Source: Amycolatopsis anabasis
GTDB taxonomy: Bacteria; Actinomycetota; Actinomycetes; Mycobacteriales; Pseudonocardiaceae
Assembly: GCF_009765355.1 (NCBI RefSeq)
Contig: NZ_VTHK01000018.1
Location: forward strand, 119,955 to 183,914
DNA length: 63,960 nt
Direction: 5' to 3'
Shown: positions 48,346-55,976 of the stretch, piece by piece
Layout: each line of letters opens with the position of its first letter
How positions within the stretch are numbered: position 1 is the first letter of the stretch
Notes under the pieces: generated by a model
What the model saw: only the letters and a program-made list of their open reading frames with translations
Told to the model about the DNA's origin: nothing
The model's database searches: none
Made by a program: the position numbers and the translations under genes

Positions 48346-49518
48346 GTGCGGGACGTCAGCGGGTCACTCACCCGGCAGTCGCTGCTCGTGGCCGGGGTGT
48401 GCCTGGTCGCGGACGTCGGCCTGTTCCTGATCGCCGGGCCGCCGCTCGGCGGGAACTGGCGGGCCTGGGTCGTGCTCGCGGGCTTGGTGGCCTTCGACGC
48501 GGCACTCGCCGCGCCCGCCCGCTTCTCCGGGCTGGTGGCCGCCGGGCACGCCGTGTTGCTGGTCGTCTCGCCCCTCCTGCTGTGCAAATGCGGCTTCGAC
48601 CGGGTGCCGGACAACGCGGGCGTGCTGATCGCCGGGTACCGCGCCGGAGCCTGGCTGCGCACCCCGCAGGGCCTGGCCGCGCTCGCCGTGGTGTGCGGCG
48701 GGCTCACCGCGTCCCAGCTCATCGTGGACAACCGCTCGGCCCACGACTGGCGGCTGCTGGTCATCAACGTGCTGGTCACCGCGGTGCTGCCGTGGCTGGT
48801 CGGCCGGTACACCACCGCGCGCAGCGGCTACCTCGAGGAACTCGACCGCCAGGCCGAACGCCGCCGCCACGACGAGCAGGAGGCGGTACGCCGGGCGGTC
48901 ACCGAGGAACGCAGCGCCATCGCCCGCGATCTGCACGACGTCATCTCCCACCACGTCAGCGCGATCGGCGTGCACGCGGGCGCGGCGCGGCTCGGGCTGT
49001 CCGGCGATTCCGCGCAGGTGCGGCGGTCGCTGTCCGCGGTGGAATCGGCGAGCCGCTCGGCCATGGTCGACCTGCGCCGGCTGCTGGACCTGCTGCACGG
49101 TCAGGACACCCGTTCGCAGCGCCAGCCCGGCCTCGGCAACCTCGACGAACTGCTCGACGGTCTGCGCTCGGCCGGGTTGCCGGTCCGGTTCACCCGCTAC
49201 GGCACGGCCCGGGAACTCCCCGGTTCGCTGGACATCGCGCTGTACCGGATCGCCCAGGAGGCGCTGACGAACGCGTTGCGCCACGGCGACGGCGGGCCGG
49301 TCGAGGTCGAGCTGGCGTTCCGGCAGACCGAGGTCTCGTTCACCGTCACCAACCCGGTCGCGCCGGACCGGCCACCGGCGACCCCCGGCGAGTGGCCGCA
49401 CCTCGGGCTGACCGGGATCCGCCAGCGGGTCGCGCTGTTCGGCGGCGAGGTCGCCTACGGTCCCCGCCCGGACGACCGCTGGCAGATTCGGGTGAGCTTT
49501 CCGTTGGAGGTGCCGTGA
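48346..49518 (+). CDS. Sensor histidine kinase (DesK/NarL-type partner)
   Basis: Membrane kinase of about 390 residues. Four to five helices occupy the first 150 residues with almost no external domain, so it probably senses within the membrane. The HisKA_3 motif is EERSAIARDLHDVISHHVSAIG, and the ATPase N-box is AQEALTNALRHG. The late G-box is weak (GLTGIRQRVALFGGEV), as usual in this class. The start is uncertain: GTG 48337 and GTG 48346 are both possible, and neither has a strong ribosome binding site. Its stop overlaps the response regulator start as GTGA. Confidence 0.93.
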   Translation: MRDVSGSLTRQSLLVAGVCLVADVGLFLIAGPPLGGNWRAWVVLAGLVAFDAALAAPARFSGLVAAGHAVLLVVSPLLLCKCGFDRVPDNAGVLIAGYRAGAWLRTPQGLAALAVVCGGLTASQLIVDNRSAHDWRLLVINVLVTAVLPWLVGRYTTARSGYLEELDRQAERRRHDEQEAVRRAVTEERSAIARDLHDVISHHVSAIGVHAGAARLGLSGDSAQVRRSLSAVESASRSAMVDLRRLLDLLHGQDTRSQRQPGLGNLDELLDGLRSAGLPVRFTRYGTARELPGSLDIALYRIAQEALTNALRHGDGGPVEVELAFRQTEVSFTVTNPVAPDRPPATPGEWPHLGLTGIRQRVALFGGEVAYGPRPDDRWQIRVSFPLEVP

Positions 49519-50174
49519 CCCTGCGCATCCTGCTGGCCGACGACCACGCGATGTTCCGCTCCGGCATGCGGGCCGTGCTGGACACCCAGCCGGACCTGGA
49601 ATGCGTCGGCGAGGTGGCCGACGGCCGGGCCGCGGTGGCCGAAACCGAGCGGCTGCGGCCGGATGTCGTGGTGCTCGACGTCCGGATGCCGCGGCTGGAC
49701 GGGCTCGCCGCGACCGAGGCGATCCTGTCCGCCCCGGGCAACGACACCCGGGTGCTCGTGCTGACCACCTACGACCTGGACGACTACGTGTACCGGGCGC
49801 TGCGGGCAGGGGCGAGCGGTTTCCTGCTGAAGAGCCTGCCCCCGGAGGAACTGGTGTCCGCGATGCGGATCGCCGCGCGCGGGGACGCGCTGATCGATCC
49901 CTCGGTGACCCGGCGGCTGGTCGCCCGGTTCACCACCAGCATCGAACCGCCCGCGAGCACACCCGAACTGGAACGCCTGACCACGCGCGAACGCGAGGTG
50001 CTGTCGCTGATCGCCCGCGCGCACAGCAACGCCGAGATCGCCGAGGCGCTGCGCGTCGGCGAGGAGACCGTGAAGACGCACGTTTCCCGGGTGCTCGCGA
50101 AACTCGGCTTGCGCGACCGGGTGCACGCGGTGGTGTACGCCTACCGCCACGGCCTCGTCGAACCGGAGCCCTAG
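49515..50174 (+). CDS. NarL/LuxR-type response regulator
   Basis: Regulator of 219 residues. The receiver domain has LADDH acidic residues, phosphoacceptor Asp in VVVLDVRMPRLDG and Lys in GFLLKSLPPEEL. The LuxR helix-turn-helix is LTTREREVLSLIARAHSNAEIAEALRVGEETVKTHVSRVLAKLGLRDR. The start is GTG 49515, translationally coupled to the kinase. Target genes are unknown. It is convergent with the PucR gene; the stops are one base apart. Confidence 0.95.
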   Translation: MTLRILLADDHAMFRSGMRAVLDTQPDLECVGEVADGRAAVAETERLRPDVVVLDVRMPRLDGLAATEAILSAPGNDTRVLVLTTYDLDDYVYRALRAGASGFLLKSLPPEELVSAMRIAARGDALIDPSVTRRLVARFTTSIEPPASTPELERLTTREREVLSLIARAHSNAEIAEALRVGEETVKTHVSRVLAKLGLRDRVHAVVYAYRHGLVEPEP

Positions 50175-50175
50175 C

Positions 50176-51219
50176 TCACGGCGCGCTGTCGCGGAGCCTG
50201 CGCAGCAACAGGGCCAGGTGGAGCCGGAACCGCCCGTGCGGGCTGTCCAGCGCGAAACCCAGCACCTCCTCCGCGTGCACCATGCGCGTCGCGATCGTGC
50301 TGTGGTGGCGGTACACCGCGGTCGCGGCCTTGCGCACGGAACCGGTGGCGCAGAACGCCTGCAGCACGGCGAGCAGATCGGCGCCGGTGGGCTCGGCGGC
50401 CAGCCGGTCGAGGGCGGCCACATCGGTCACCCCGGCGATGTCGGCGGCACCCAGCTTGTCCGCGAGCAGCGCGAGCCCGCCGAGGCCCTCCGCCCAGACG
50501 ATCGGCATGCTCGCCGCGTCGGTGAACCGCAGCGCGGAACGGGCGTCGCGCCACGAACCCGGTGCGTCGATCGCGTTGACCCGCGGGCCGATCCCGGCGC
50601 GGACCCCGGCCGGGACGAGCCCGGCGGGATCGTCGTGACCGGGCAGCAGCACCGCCCGCCAGGCGCCCAGCGCGGCGGACCGCACGTCGTCGAGCGCCGG
50701 AATCGCCTCGCCGCCGGGATCCAGGGCCAGCACGCGGATCGGGGCGACCGGGGTGAGCCCCATCAGGTGCAGTGCCCGGGAACGTTCCGCTTCCCCCGCC
50801 GAATCGGCGAGCGCGAGTTCGAGCAGGGCCGGATCGCCGAGTTCGGGCAGCGCGCCACGCGGGCGGTCCAGCACCAGCGCGACGGCGATCGCGAACCGTT
50901 CCAGCAGCATCTCGTCCAGCGGCAGGGCCGCGCCGGACCGTTCGAGCCAGCACCGCAGGCCGTCGTCGAACTCCCGCTTCGCCGCGCCCGCGGGGGTCCG
51001 GCCCGCGGCGCACACCTCGCCGCGGGGATCCGCGCGCAGCCAGACGCCCTGCCCCGGCACGTGCACGCCGATCGGACATTCGGCGAGCGCGGAAGCGTTG
51101 CGCAGCAGGGTCTCCAGGCCGACCTTGCGAGCCACCAGGCTGTCGAAGAAGCCGATGACGCGCACGGCGTTCTCCGCGTCGGCATCCAGCGCGGACAGCC
51201 TGAGCAGCAGTCCTTCCAT
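50176..51219 (-). CDS. PucR-type helix-turn-helix regulator
   Basis: Protein of 347 residues. The C-terminal PucR HTH_30 region is clear: LLAVLQAFCATGSVRKAATAVYRHHSTIATRMVHAEEVLGFALDSPHGRFRLHLALLLRRL, including the HRNT-like R(H)HSTI turn. The N-terminal 250 residues are a sensor-like domain without a recognised ligand. The start at ATG 51219 has GGAG directly abutting, which is odd but the best choice. It is divergent from the esterase gene at 51340, which is its likeliest target. Confidence 0.88.
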   Translation of the reverse strand: MEGLLLRLSALDADAENAVRVIGFFDSLVARKVGLETLLRNASALAECPIGVHVPGQGVWLRADPRGEVCAAGRTPAGAAKREFDDGLRCWLERSGAALPLDEMLLERFAIAVALVLDRPRGALPELGDPALLELALADSAGEAERSRALHLMGLTPVAPIRVLALDPGGEAIPALDDVRSAALGAWRAVLLPGHDDPAGLVPAGVRAGIGPRVNAIDAPGSWRDARSALRFTDAASMPIVWAEGLGGLALLADKLGAADIAGVTDVAALDRLAAEPTGADLLAVLQAFCATGSVRKAATAVYRHHSTIATRMVHAEEVLGFALDSPHGRFRLHLALLLRRLRDSAP

Positions 51220-51339
51220 CTCCGTGAGGTTACCGCCGGATTGGCGGATCAGCGGGCGCGGTTCGGCGACAGGTGTCGGCTGCGCACGCGCGCCGCGACG
51301 GGGCATGCTCGGCCACCCGGCGTCAAGGAGGATTCCGCC

Positions 51340-52284
51340 ATGAGTTACCGGTTCGACCCCGAACTCGCCCCGTGGGTGGCGATGCTGCCGAACGTCGACC
51401 TGACCGATCCGGTCGCGGCCCGCGCCGAACTGCGGGCGATGTTCGCCGCGCAGGCGGCGGAACCGCTGCCGGAGGCCGTGTCGTTCCGGGACACCGCGGC
51501 GCCGGGCGTGCCGGTGCGGATCTACACGCCGACCGGCCGCCCTGGTCCGCTGCCCGCCCTGGTGTACCTGCACGGGGGCGGTTTCGTGCTCGGGGACTTG
51601 GATTTCGGGCACGCGGACACGGCGTGGCTGGCCGCCGACGTGGGCGCGGTGGTGGTGTCGGTGGACTACCGCCTCGCGCCGGAAAATCCGTTCCCCGCCG
51701 GGCTCGAGGACGCCTACGCCGCGGTGCGCTGGGCGGCGGAGAACGCGGAAGAACTGGGGATCGACCCCGCGCGGCTCGGGGTCGGCGGGGACAGCGCGGG
51801 CGGCGGGCTGGCCGCGGCGACGGCGTTGCTCGCCCGCGACCGGGGCGGCCCCGCGCTGTGCTTCCAGTACCTGGGCATCCCGGAACTGGACGACCGGCTG
51901 GACACCCCGTCCATGCTCCGGTTCCACGACACCCCGATGTGGAACCAGCCGAAGGCGGTGCTGAGCTGGAAGTACTACCTCGGTGGACCGACCACTGTGG
52001 ACGGTCGAGACGGGCTGTGCTACGCGGCGCCCGCGCGGGCGGAGGACCTCACCGGGCTGCCCCCGGCGTATGTCACCGCGTGCGAGTTCGATCCGTTGCG
52101 GGACGAGGGATTGCGGTATGCGCAACGGTTGCTGGCGGCGGGGGTGACCGTCGAACTGCACCACTACCCGGGCACGTTCCACGGCTCCGGCCGGATCCGG
52201 GAAGCGGCGGTCACCCAGCGGATGCGCGCCGACCAGCGCGCCGCACTGCGTCGCTTCCTTCTGGGCCGCTTCCTCCGCGCCTGA
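51340..52284 (+). CDS. Alpha/beta hydrolase, hormone-sensitive-lipase type esterase
   Basis: Enzyme of 314 residues. Oxyanion motif YLHGGGFVLG, nucleophile in VGGDSAGGGLAAA, acid in CEFDPLRDEG, base in YPGTFHGSG. No signal peptide. ATG 51340 has AAGGAGGA eight bases upstream. It is related to the esterase at 3644 but clearly a different subgroup. The divergent PucR gene lies 120 bases away, suggesting substrate-induced expression. Confidence 0.93.
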   Translation: MSYRFDPELAPWVAMLPNVDLTDPVAARAELRAMFAAQAAEPLPEAVSFRDTAAPGVPVRIYTPTGRPGPLPALVYLHGGGFVLGDLDFGHADTAWLAADVGAVVVSVDYRLAPENPFPAGLEDAYAAVRWAAENAEELGIDPARLGVGGDSAGGGLAAATALLARDRGGPALCFQYLGIPELDDRLDTPSMLRFHDTPMWNQPKAVLSWKYYLGGPTTVDGRDGLCYAAPARAEDLTGLPPAYVTACEFDPLRDEGLRYAQRLLAAGVTVELHHYPGTFHGSGRIREAAVTQRMRADQRAALRRFLLGRFLRA

Positions 52285-52384
52285 CCGCGCGGGCCCTGTC
52301 GGGGCCGGGTCCCCTGGGCGGGGGACGGGAACTCCCCCGGCGCCGTGACGATTCGGGGGGCCCGGCTGGTTAGCGTCGGCCGCG

Positions 52385-53860
52385 ATGGACGGCATGGGGC
52401 GGGGACGGCGCGCGCTGGTCGTCGCGCTGTGCTCGGTGTTGCTGTGCCTGAGCGGCGCGACGCCCGCGCTCGCCGACGGGATGCCCGCCGGATCCGATCT
52501 GCACGTCGCCCAGTCGCTCGGCGAGCGCGAACTGACCGTGGTCATCCGGCGCGCCGAGCCGGTTCCCGGGCCGCTGCGGGTCGAACTCGTCACGCACGCC
52601 GGATCGCCGCCGGGCACGCTCACCCTCCGCGTCGCACCGACCGGCGCCGGGGCGGCCGGGGGCGAGCTGCCGCCCACCGGCACGGTCGTCAGCGAGGAAC
52701 GCGTGGCGCTGGGCGACCGGCCCGGCCCCTACGCGAGCACGTTGCGCGTGGACCGGCCGGGCCCGTGGGAACTGGCGATCGACGACGGCCAGCGGGTCGC
52801 CCGCGTGCCGTTCCTCGTCGCCGCGCGCATCGTGACGCCGTGGGAGAAGGCGACCTACGGCGGGTTCGTCGCCGCCGGGGCGCTGCTGCTGGTTTCGCTG
52901 GTGGTGGCCGTGCGGGCGAAACGCGGCTGGGCCGCGCTGGTGCCCGCCGGCGGGATGGTCGCCGCCCTCGCGGTCGCGGTCACCGGCGCGCTGCTGTCCG
53001 CCGCGATGCCCCCGCCCGCCGAACCCGGGCGGCTCCTCGACCCCACCGCCGGGAACATCACCGACCCCTACCCCGGCCGCCGTTTGTCCACAGTGGACTA
53101 CTCGCGGCCGCCGGTGAACGTCACCGCGAACGCGGGTGACGCGAGCGCGGGCCGCCCGGCCGAATTGGCGCTCACCGTCACCGACGGCGCGACCGGCCGC
53201 CCGGCCGACGACCTGCTCGTCCACGACAGCGCGCTCGTCCACCTGATCGTGATCGGCCCGTCCGGGAACCTGTGGCACCTGCACCCGATCCGCACCGCGC
53301 CGGGCGACTACCGCGTCCGGCTGACCCCGCCGGAACCGGGTGTGTACGCGGTCGCCGCCGAACTCTCCCGCCGCGGCGGTGGCGTGCAACTGGTCCGGAC
53401 CACCTTCCGGGTCGCCGAGCGTCATGAGGGGTCCCCTCCTATCGAAAAACGTCCGGAGGGGACCCCTCATGACACCACCGTGGAGACCGGGGTACGGGCG
53501 GCGGGGACGGCGAGCACGATCACCGCGCGGTTCGGCGGCGCCGCCGATCTGCAGCCGTGGCTCGGGATGCTCGGCCACCTGATCGTCATCGGCCCGCTGC
53601 CGGACGGCCCGCCGGTGGGCGAGGCGGCGGCCGGGGCGCCGATCTGGGCCCACGTGCACGCGATGGCGCCGACGACTCCCGGGGCGACCGGCGGTATGCC
53701 GGACGAAACGGTCGCGGCCTACGGCCCCGGCGTGCGGTTCACCTACACGTTCCCGCTGCCCGGCCGGTACCGGCTGTGGCTGCAGGCCGAACGCGGCTAC
53801 GCGGTGACGACCGTGCCGCTCACCGTCGACGTCCCGGACACCGAAGGAGCACGCCGATGA
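52385..53860 (+). CDS. Secreted, membrane-anchored protein of a four-gene operon, function unknown
   Basis: Protein of 491 residues. A signal peptide (RRALVVALCSVLLCLSGATPALA) is followed by an external beta-rich domain to about 155, two membrane helices (about 160-180 and 185-205), then two related external domains. Both have HLIVIGP followed by WHLHPI or WAHVHAM and a Y.V/F..PG.Y...L end, like YtkA/FixH-type metal-associated domains. His and Met residues are frequent in them. Between these domains (codons about 346-363) the coding sequence runs through palindrome A3. It is ATGA-coupled to the next gene. Confidence 0.75.
   Translation: MDGMGRGRRALVVALCSVLLCLSGATPALADGMPAGSDLHVAQSLGERELTVVIRRAEPVPGPLRVELVTHAGSPPGTLTLRVAPTGAGAAGGELPPTGTVVSEERVALGDRPGPYASTLRVDRPGPWELAIDDGQRVARVPFLVAARIVTPWEKATYGGFVAAGALLLVSLVVAVRAKRGWAALVPAGGMVAALAVAVTGALLSAAMPPPAEPGRLLDPTAGNITDPYPGRRLSTVDYSRPPVNVTANAGDASAGRPAELALTVTDGATGRPADDLLVHDSALVHLIVIGPSGNLWHLHPIRTAPGDYRVRLTPPEPGVYAVAAELSRRGGGVQLVRTTFRVAERHEGSPPIEKRPEGTPHDTTVETGVRAAGTASTITARFGGAADLQPWLGMLGHLIVIGPLPDGPPVGEAAAGAPIWAHVHAMAPTTPGATGGMPDETVAAYGPGVRFTYTFPLPGRYRLWLQAERGYAVTTVPLTVDVPDTEGARR
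53421..53473. repeat. Dispersed palindrome family A, copy 3, inside a coding sequence
   Basis: Perfect 19-base arms (53421-53439 and 53455-53473) and a 15-base loop ending GTCC. It is read as HEGSPPIEKRPEGTPHD within the secreted protein without breaking its frame. Confidence 0.9.
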
Positions 53861-54285
53861 CGACCGAGGCGGTCCGGCGGAAACCGGTGGCGCTCATCGC
53901 CGGGGTCGTGGTGGCCGCCGGTGTCCTGCTGGCCTGGCTCCTCTGGCCCGCCGGGGACTCCGGGCCGAACGTGCTGCGCGGCGGCACCGAGCGCTACGCG
54001 GTCGAACTGTCGCTGGACAACCCGCGGGTGGGCGCGAACTCGGTGGCCCTGCTCGTCACCGATCCGCGCGGGGCGCCGGTCGCGCTGGACTCGGTGACCG
54101 TGGAACCGGTGATGCCGCAGATGGGTCACGCCATCACCCCGGTCCCCGCCGGCCCGGACGGGCCGGGCCGGTACCGGGCGCACGATCTGGTGCTGCCGAT
54201 GAGCGGGCAGTGGGAACTCACGGTGCGCCTGCGCGGCGCCCCCGGCCCCGATCAAGTCGTCTTTCCCTTGCTGGTCAACGGATAG
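53857..54285 (+). CDS. YtkA/FixH-like membrane-anchored domain protein
   Basis: Protein of 142 residues. A single N-terminal helix (PVALIAGVVVAAGVLLAWLLW) anchors an external beta-sandwich with the YtkA-like pattern ALLVTDPRGAPVALDSVTVEPVMPQMGHAITPV, then GPGRYRAHDLVLPMSGQWELTVRL. The MPQMGH element places Met and His together, which in related copper-handling proteins contacts metal. It overlaps the upstream gene by ATGA and is 9 bases from the next. Role inferred as part of a metal-related envelope system. Confidence 0.82.
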   Translation: MTTEAVRRKPVALIAGVVVAAGVLLAWLLWPAGDSGPNVLRGGTERYAVELSLDNPRVGANSVALLVTDPRGAPVALDSVTVEPVMPQMGHAITPVPAGPDGPGRYRAHDLVLPMSGQWELTVRLRGAPGPDQVVFPLLVNG

Positions 54286-54294
54286 GGAGTTGGT

Positions 54295-55425
54295 ATGGAT
54301 CTCACCGCATCGGGCGCCGGAATCCGCGGCGCCTCGGCGACCCGGGCCGCGGCACGGGGACGGCCCGCCGCGCTGACCCTGCTCTGCGGCACCGTGCTGT
54401 CCCTGACCGGCCTCACCTGGGACGTGCAGTGGCACAGCGACGTCGGCCCGGACACGTTCTTCACCCTGCCCCACCTCTTCCTGTACGCGGGCAGCGCGAT
54501 CGCCGGGCTGGCCAGCCTCGCGGTCGTGCTCGCGACCACGGCGGCCCAGCGCGCCGGGCGGCCGATCGACCCGTCGGTCGGCGGGCGCGCGGTCGCGGTG
54601 TTCGGCCGGACGTTCGCCGCGCCGCTCGGCTACCTGGTGTCCGGGGTCGGCGCGGCCTCGTTCCTGCTCTACGGATTGTGGGACCAGTGGTGGCACGGCC
54701 TGTACGGCTTCGACGCGGTGATCGACTCGCCGCCGCACATCGGGCTGCTGCTGTCGATCACGGTCACCATGATCGGCGCGGTGATGGTGTTCTCCGCCGC
54801 CGGGCACCAAACCTGGGGCGCGCTCGGCGCGCTCGTCGGCGTCGCCGTGCTGATGGCGTTCAGCACGGTGACCGTGCTCGGGCTGCAGGACGTCGACGGG
54901 GTCGTGAACGCGATCGACGCGGGCACGGCGTTCCTCTCCGTGCTGCTGGTCCTGCTGGCCGCGGGCCTGCGCGCCCGGCCGGGCGGCGCGCTGATCGCCG
55001 CGGCGATGCTCGCCGTGCTGCAGGCGGTGTTCTGGTGGTTCTCGCCCTGGGCGGCGCACGTCTACGCGGACGCGGTCGGGCTCCCGGTGCGCGACTACAT
55101 CCTCGGCATACCGGAAATGCCCTCGCTGTTCCCGATGTGCCTGGTCCCGGTCGCCGCGGTGGTCGAACTCCTGCTGTGGAACGCCCGCCGCCGCGGCGCT
55201 CCGCCGCGCTGGACCCCGGTCCTCGCGGGCGGGATCGGCGGCCTGCTCGTCGCCGCCTGCGCCCCCGTCCAGAGTTCCTGGATCTATCCGATGTCCCATT
55301 TCCCGGATGCCGCGACCATGATCGCCACCAGCGTGGCCGGAGCCCTGCTCGGTTTGCTCGCGGGCTTCCTCGGCTGGCGGTTCGGCCGCATGCTCCGCCT
55401 GCTCACGCCTGCGGGAGGACAGTAA
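54295..55425 (+). CDS. Polytopic membrane protein with conserved His motifs, function unknown
   Basis: Protein of 376 residues with about ten hydrophobic helices. Two similar charged or His-rich motifs stand at helix edges: WDVQWHSDVGPDTFFTLPH near 40-60 and DQWWHGLYGFDAVIDSPPH near 130-150. This suggests an internal duplication with four His and several Asp residues near the membrane surface, possibly a metal site. I cannot name a family. GGGAG lies just upstream of ATG. Its stop is two bases before the next start. Confidence 0.75.
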   Translation: MDLTASGAGIRGASATRAAARGRPAALTLLCGTVLSLTGLTWDVQWHSDVGPDTFFTLPHLFLYAGSAIAGLASLAVVLATTAAQRAGRPIDPSVGGRAVAVFGRTFAAPLGYLVSGVGAASFLLYGLWDQWWHGLYGFDAVIDSPPHIGLLLSITVTMIGAVMVFSAAGHQTWGALGALVGVAVLMAFSTVTVLGLQDVDGVVNAIDAGTAFLSVLLVLLAAGLRARPGGALIAAAMLAVLQAVFWWFSPWAAHVYADAVGLPVRDYILGIPEMPSLFPMCLVPVAAVVELLLWNARRRGAPPRWTPVLAGGIGGLLVAACAPVQSSWIYPMSHFPDAATMIATSVAGALLGLLAGFLGWRFGRMLRLLTPAGGQ

Positions 55426-55444
55426 GTATGCGCGTTGTATACAA
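55426..55444 (-). repeat. TTGTATACAANNNGTATRC motif, site 4
   Basis: On the minus strand it reads TTGTATACAA CGC GCATAC, one mismatch from the consensus. It covers the start codon (55428-55430) and first codons of the last gene of the unknown operon. Confidence 0.7.
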
Positions 55445-55976
55445 GCTGCGTACAGCCGGTGCGCTCCTGGTGACGATCCTCGGATTGGTCCTGACCACCG
55501 GCGGCACGGCGTCGGCCTACGAGCCGGTGAACATCGTGCACACCGAACGCGTGCAGGCGGGCCCGTACGGGCTGACCGTCGGGTTCAGCACCTGGCCGCT
55601 GCGCGCGATGCAGTCGCTGGACTTCACGTTCATCCCGGACGGCGGCATCGACGACAAGTCCGGCACGCTCGCCAAGCTGACCCCGGACACCGGCCAGGGC
55701 CGCCCGCAACCGCTCGCCCGCCATCCCCGCAAGCGGGAGGTGTGGGGGCTCGACGTCCGTTCCCTCGATCTGGAAGGGAACTGGACGTTCCGGTTCGCCC
55801 TGGACGGGCCGCAGGGCAAGGGCGTCGGCGAGCTGAAGAACCTCGCGGTGCTCGAGCAGCCGGGCCCGCCGATGGCGCTGAGCTGGTCGATCAGCACGCT
55901 CCCGCTGATCGGGCTGGTGGTGTTCCTGGTGGTCGCCTGGCGCCGCACCCGCCCGGCCCTGGCGGCTCCCGCCTAG
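55428..55976 (+). CDS. Secreted protein with C-terminal membrane anchor, last gene of the unknown operon
   Basis: Protein of 182 residues. Signal peptide at 1-30 (LRTAGALLVTILGLVLTTGGTASA), an external domain of about 120 residues (YGLTVGFSTWPLRAMQSLDFTFIPDGG ... NWTFRFALDGPQGKGVGEL) and a C-terminal helix (LPLIGLVVFLVVAW) followed by RRTR, giving a type I topology. No Cys and few His residues. The external part has the look of a small beta-sandwich as in YtkA-like proteins. It has GGGAGGAC upstream of ATG and is convergent with the GH5 gene, overlapping it by four bases. Confidence 0.75.
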   Translation: MRVVYKLRTAGALLVTILGLVLTTGGTASAYEPVNIVHTERVQAGPYGLTVGFSTWPLRAMQSLDFTFIPDGGIDDKSGTLAKLTPDTGQGRPQPLARHPRKREVWGLDVRSLDLEGNWTFRFALDGPQGKGVGELKNLAVLEQPGPPMALSWSISTLPLIGLVVFLVVAWRRTRPALAAPA

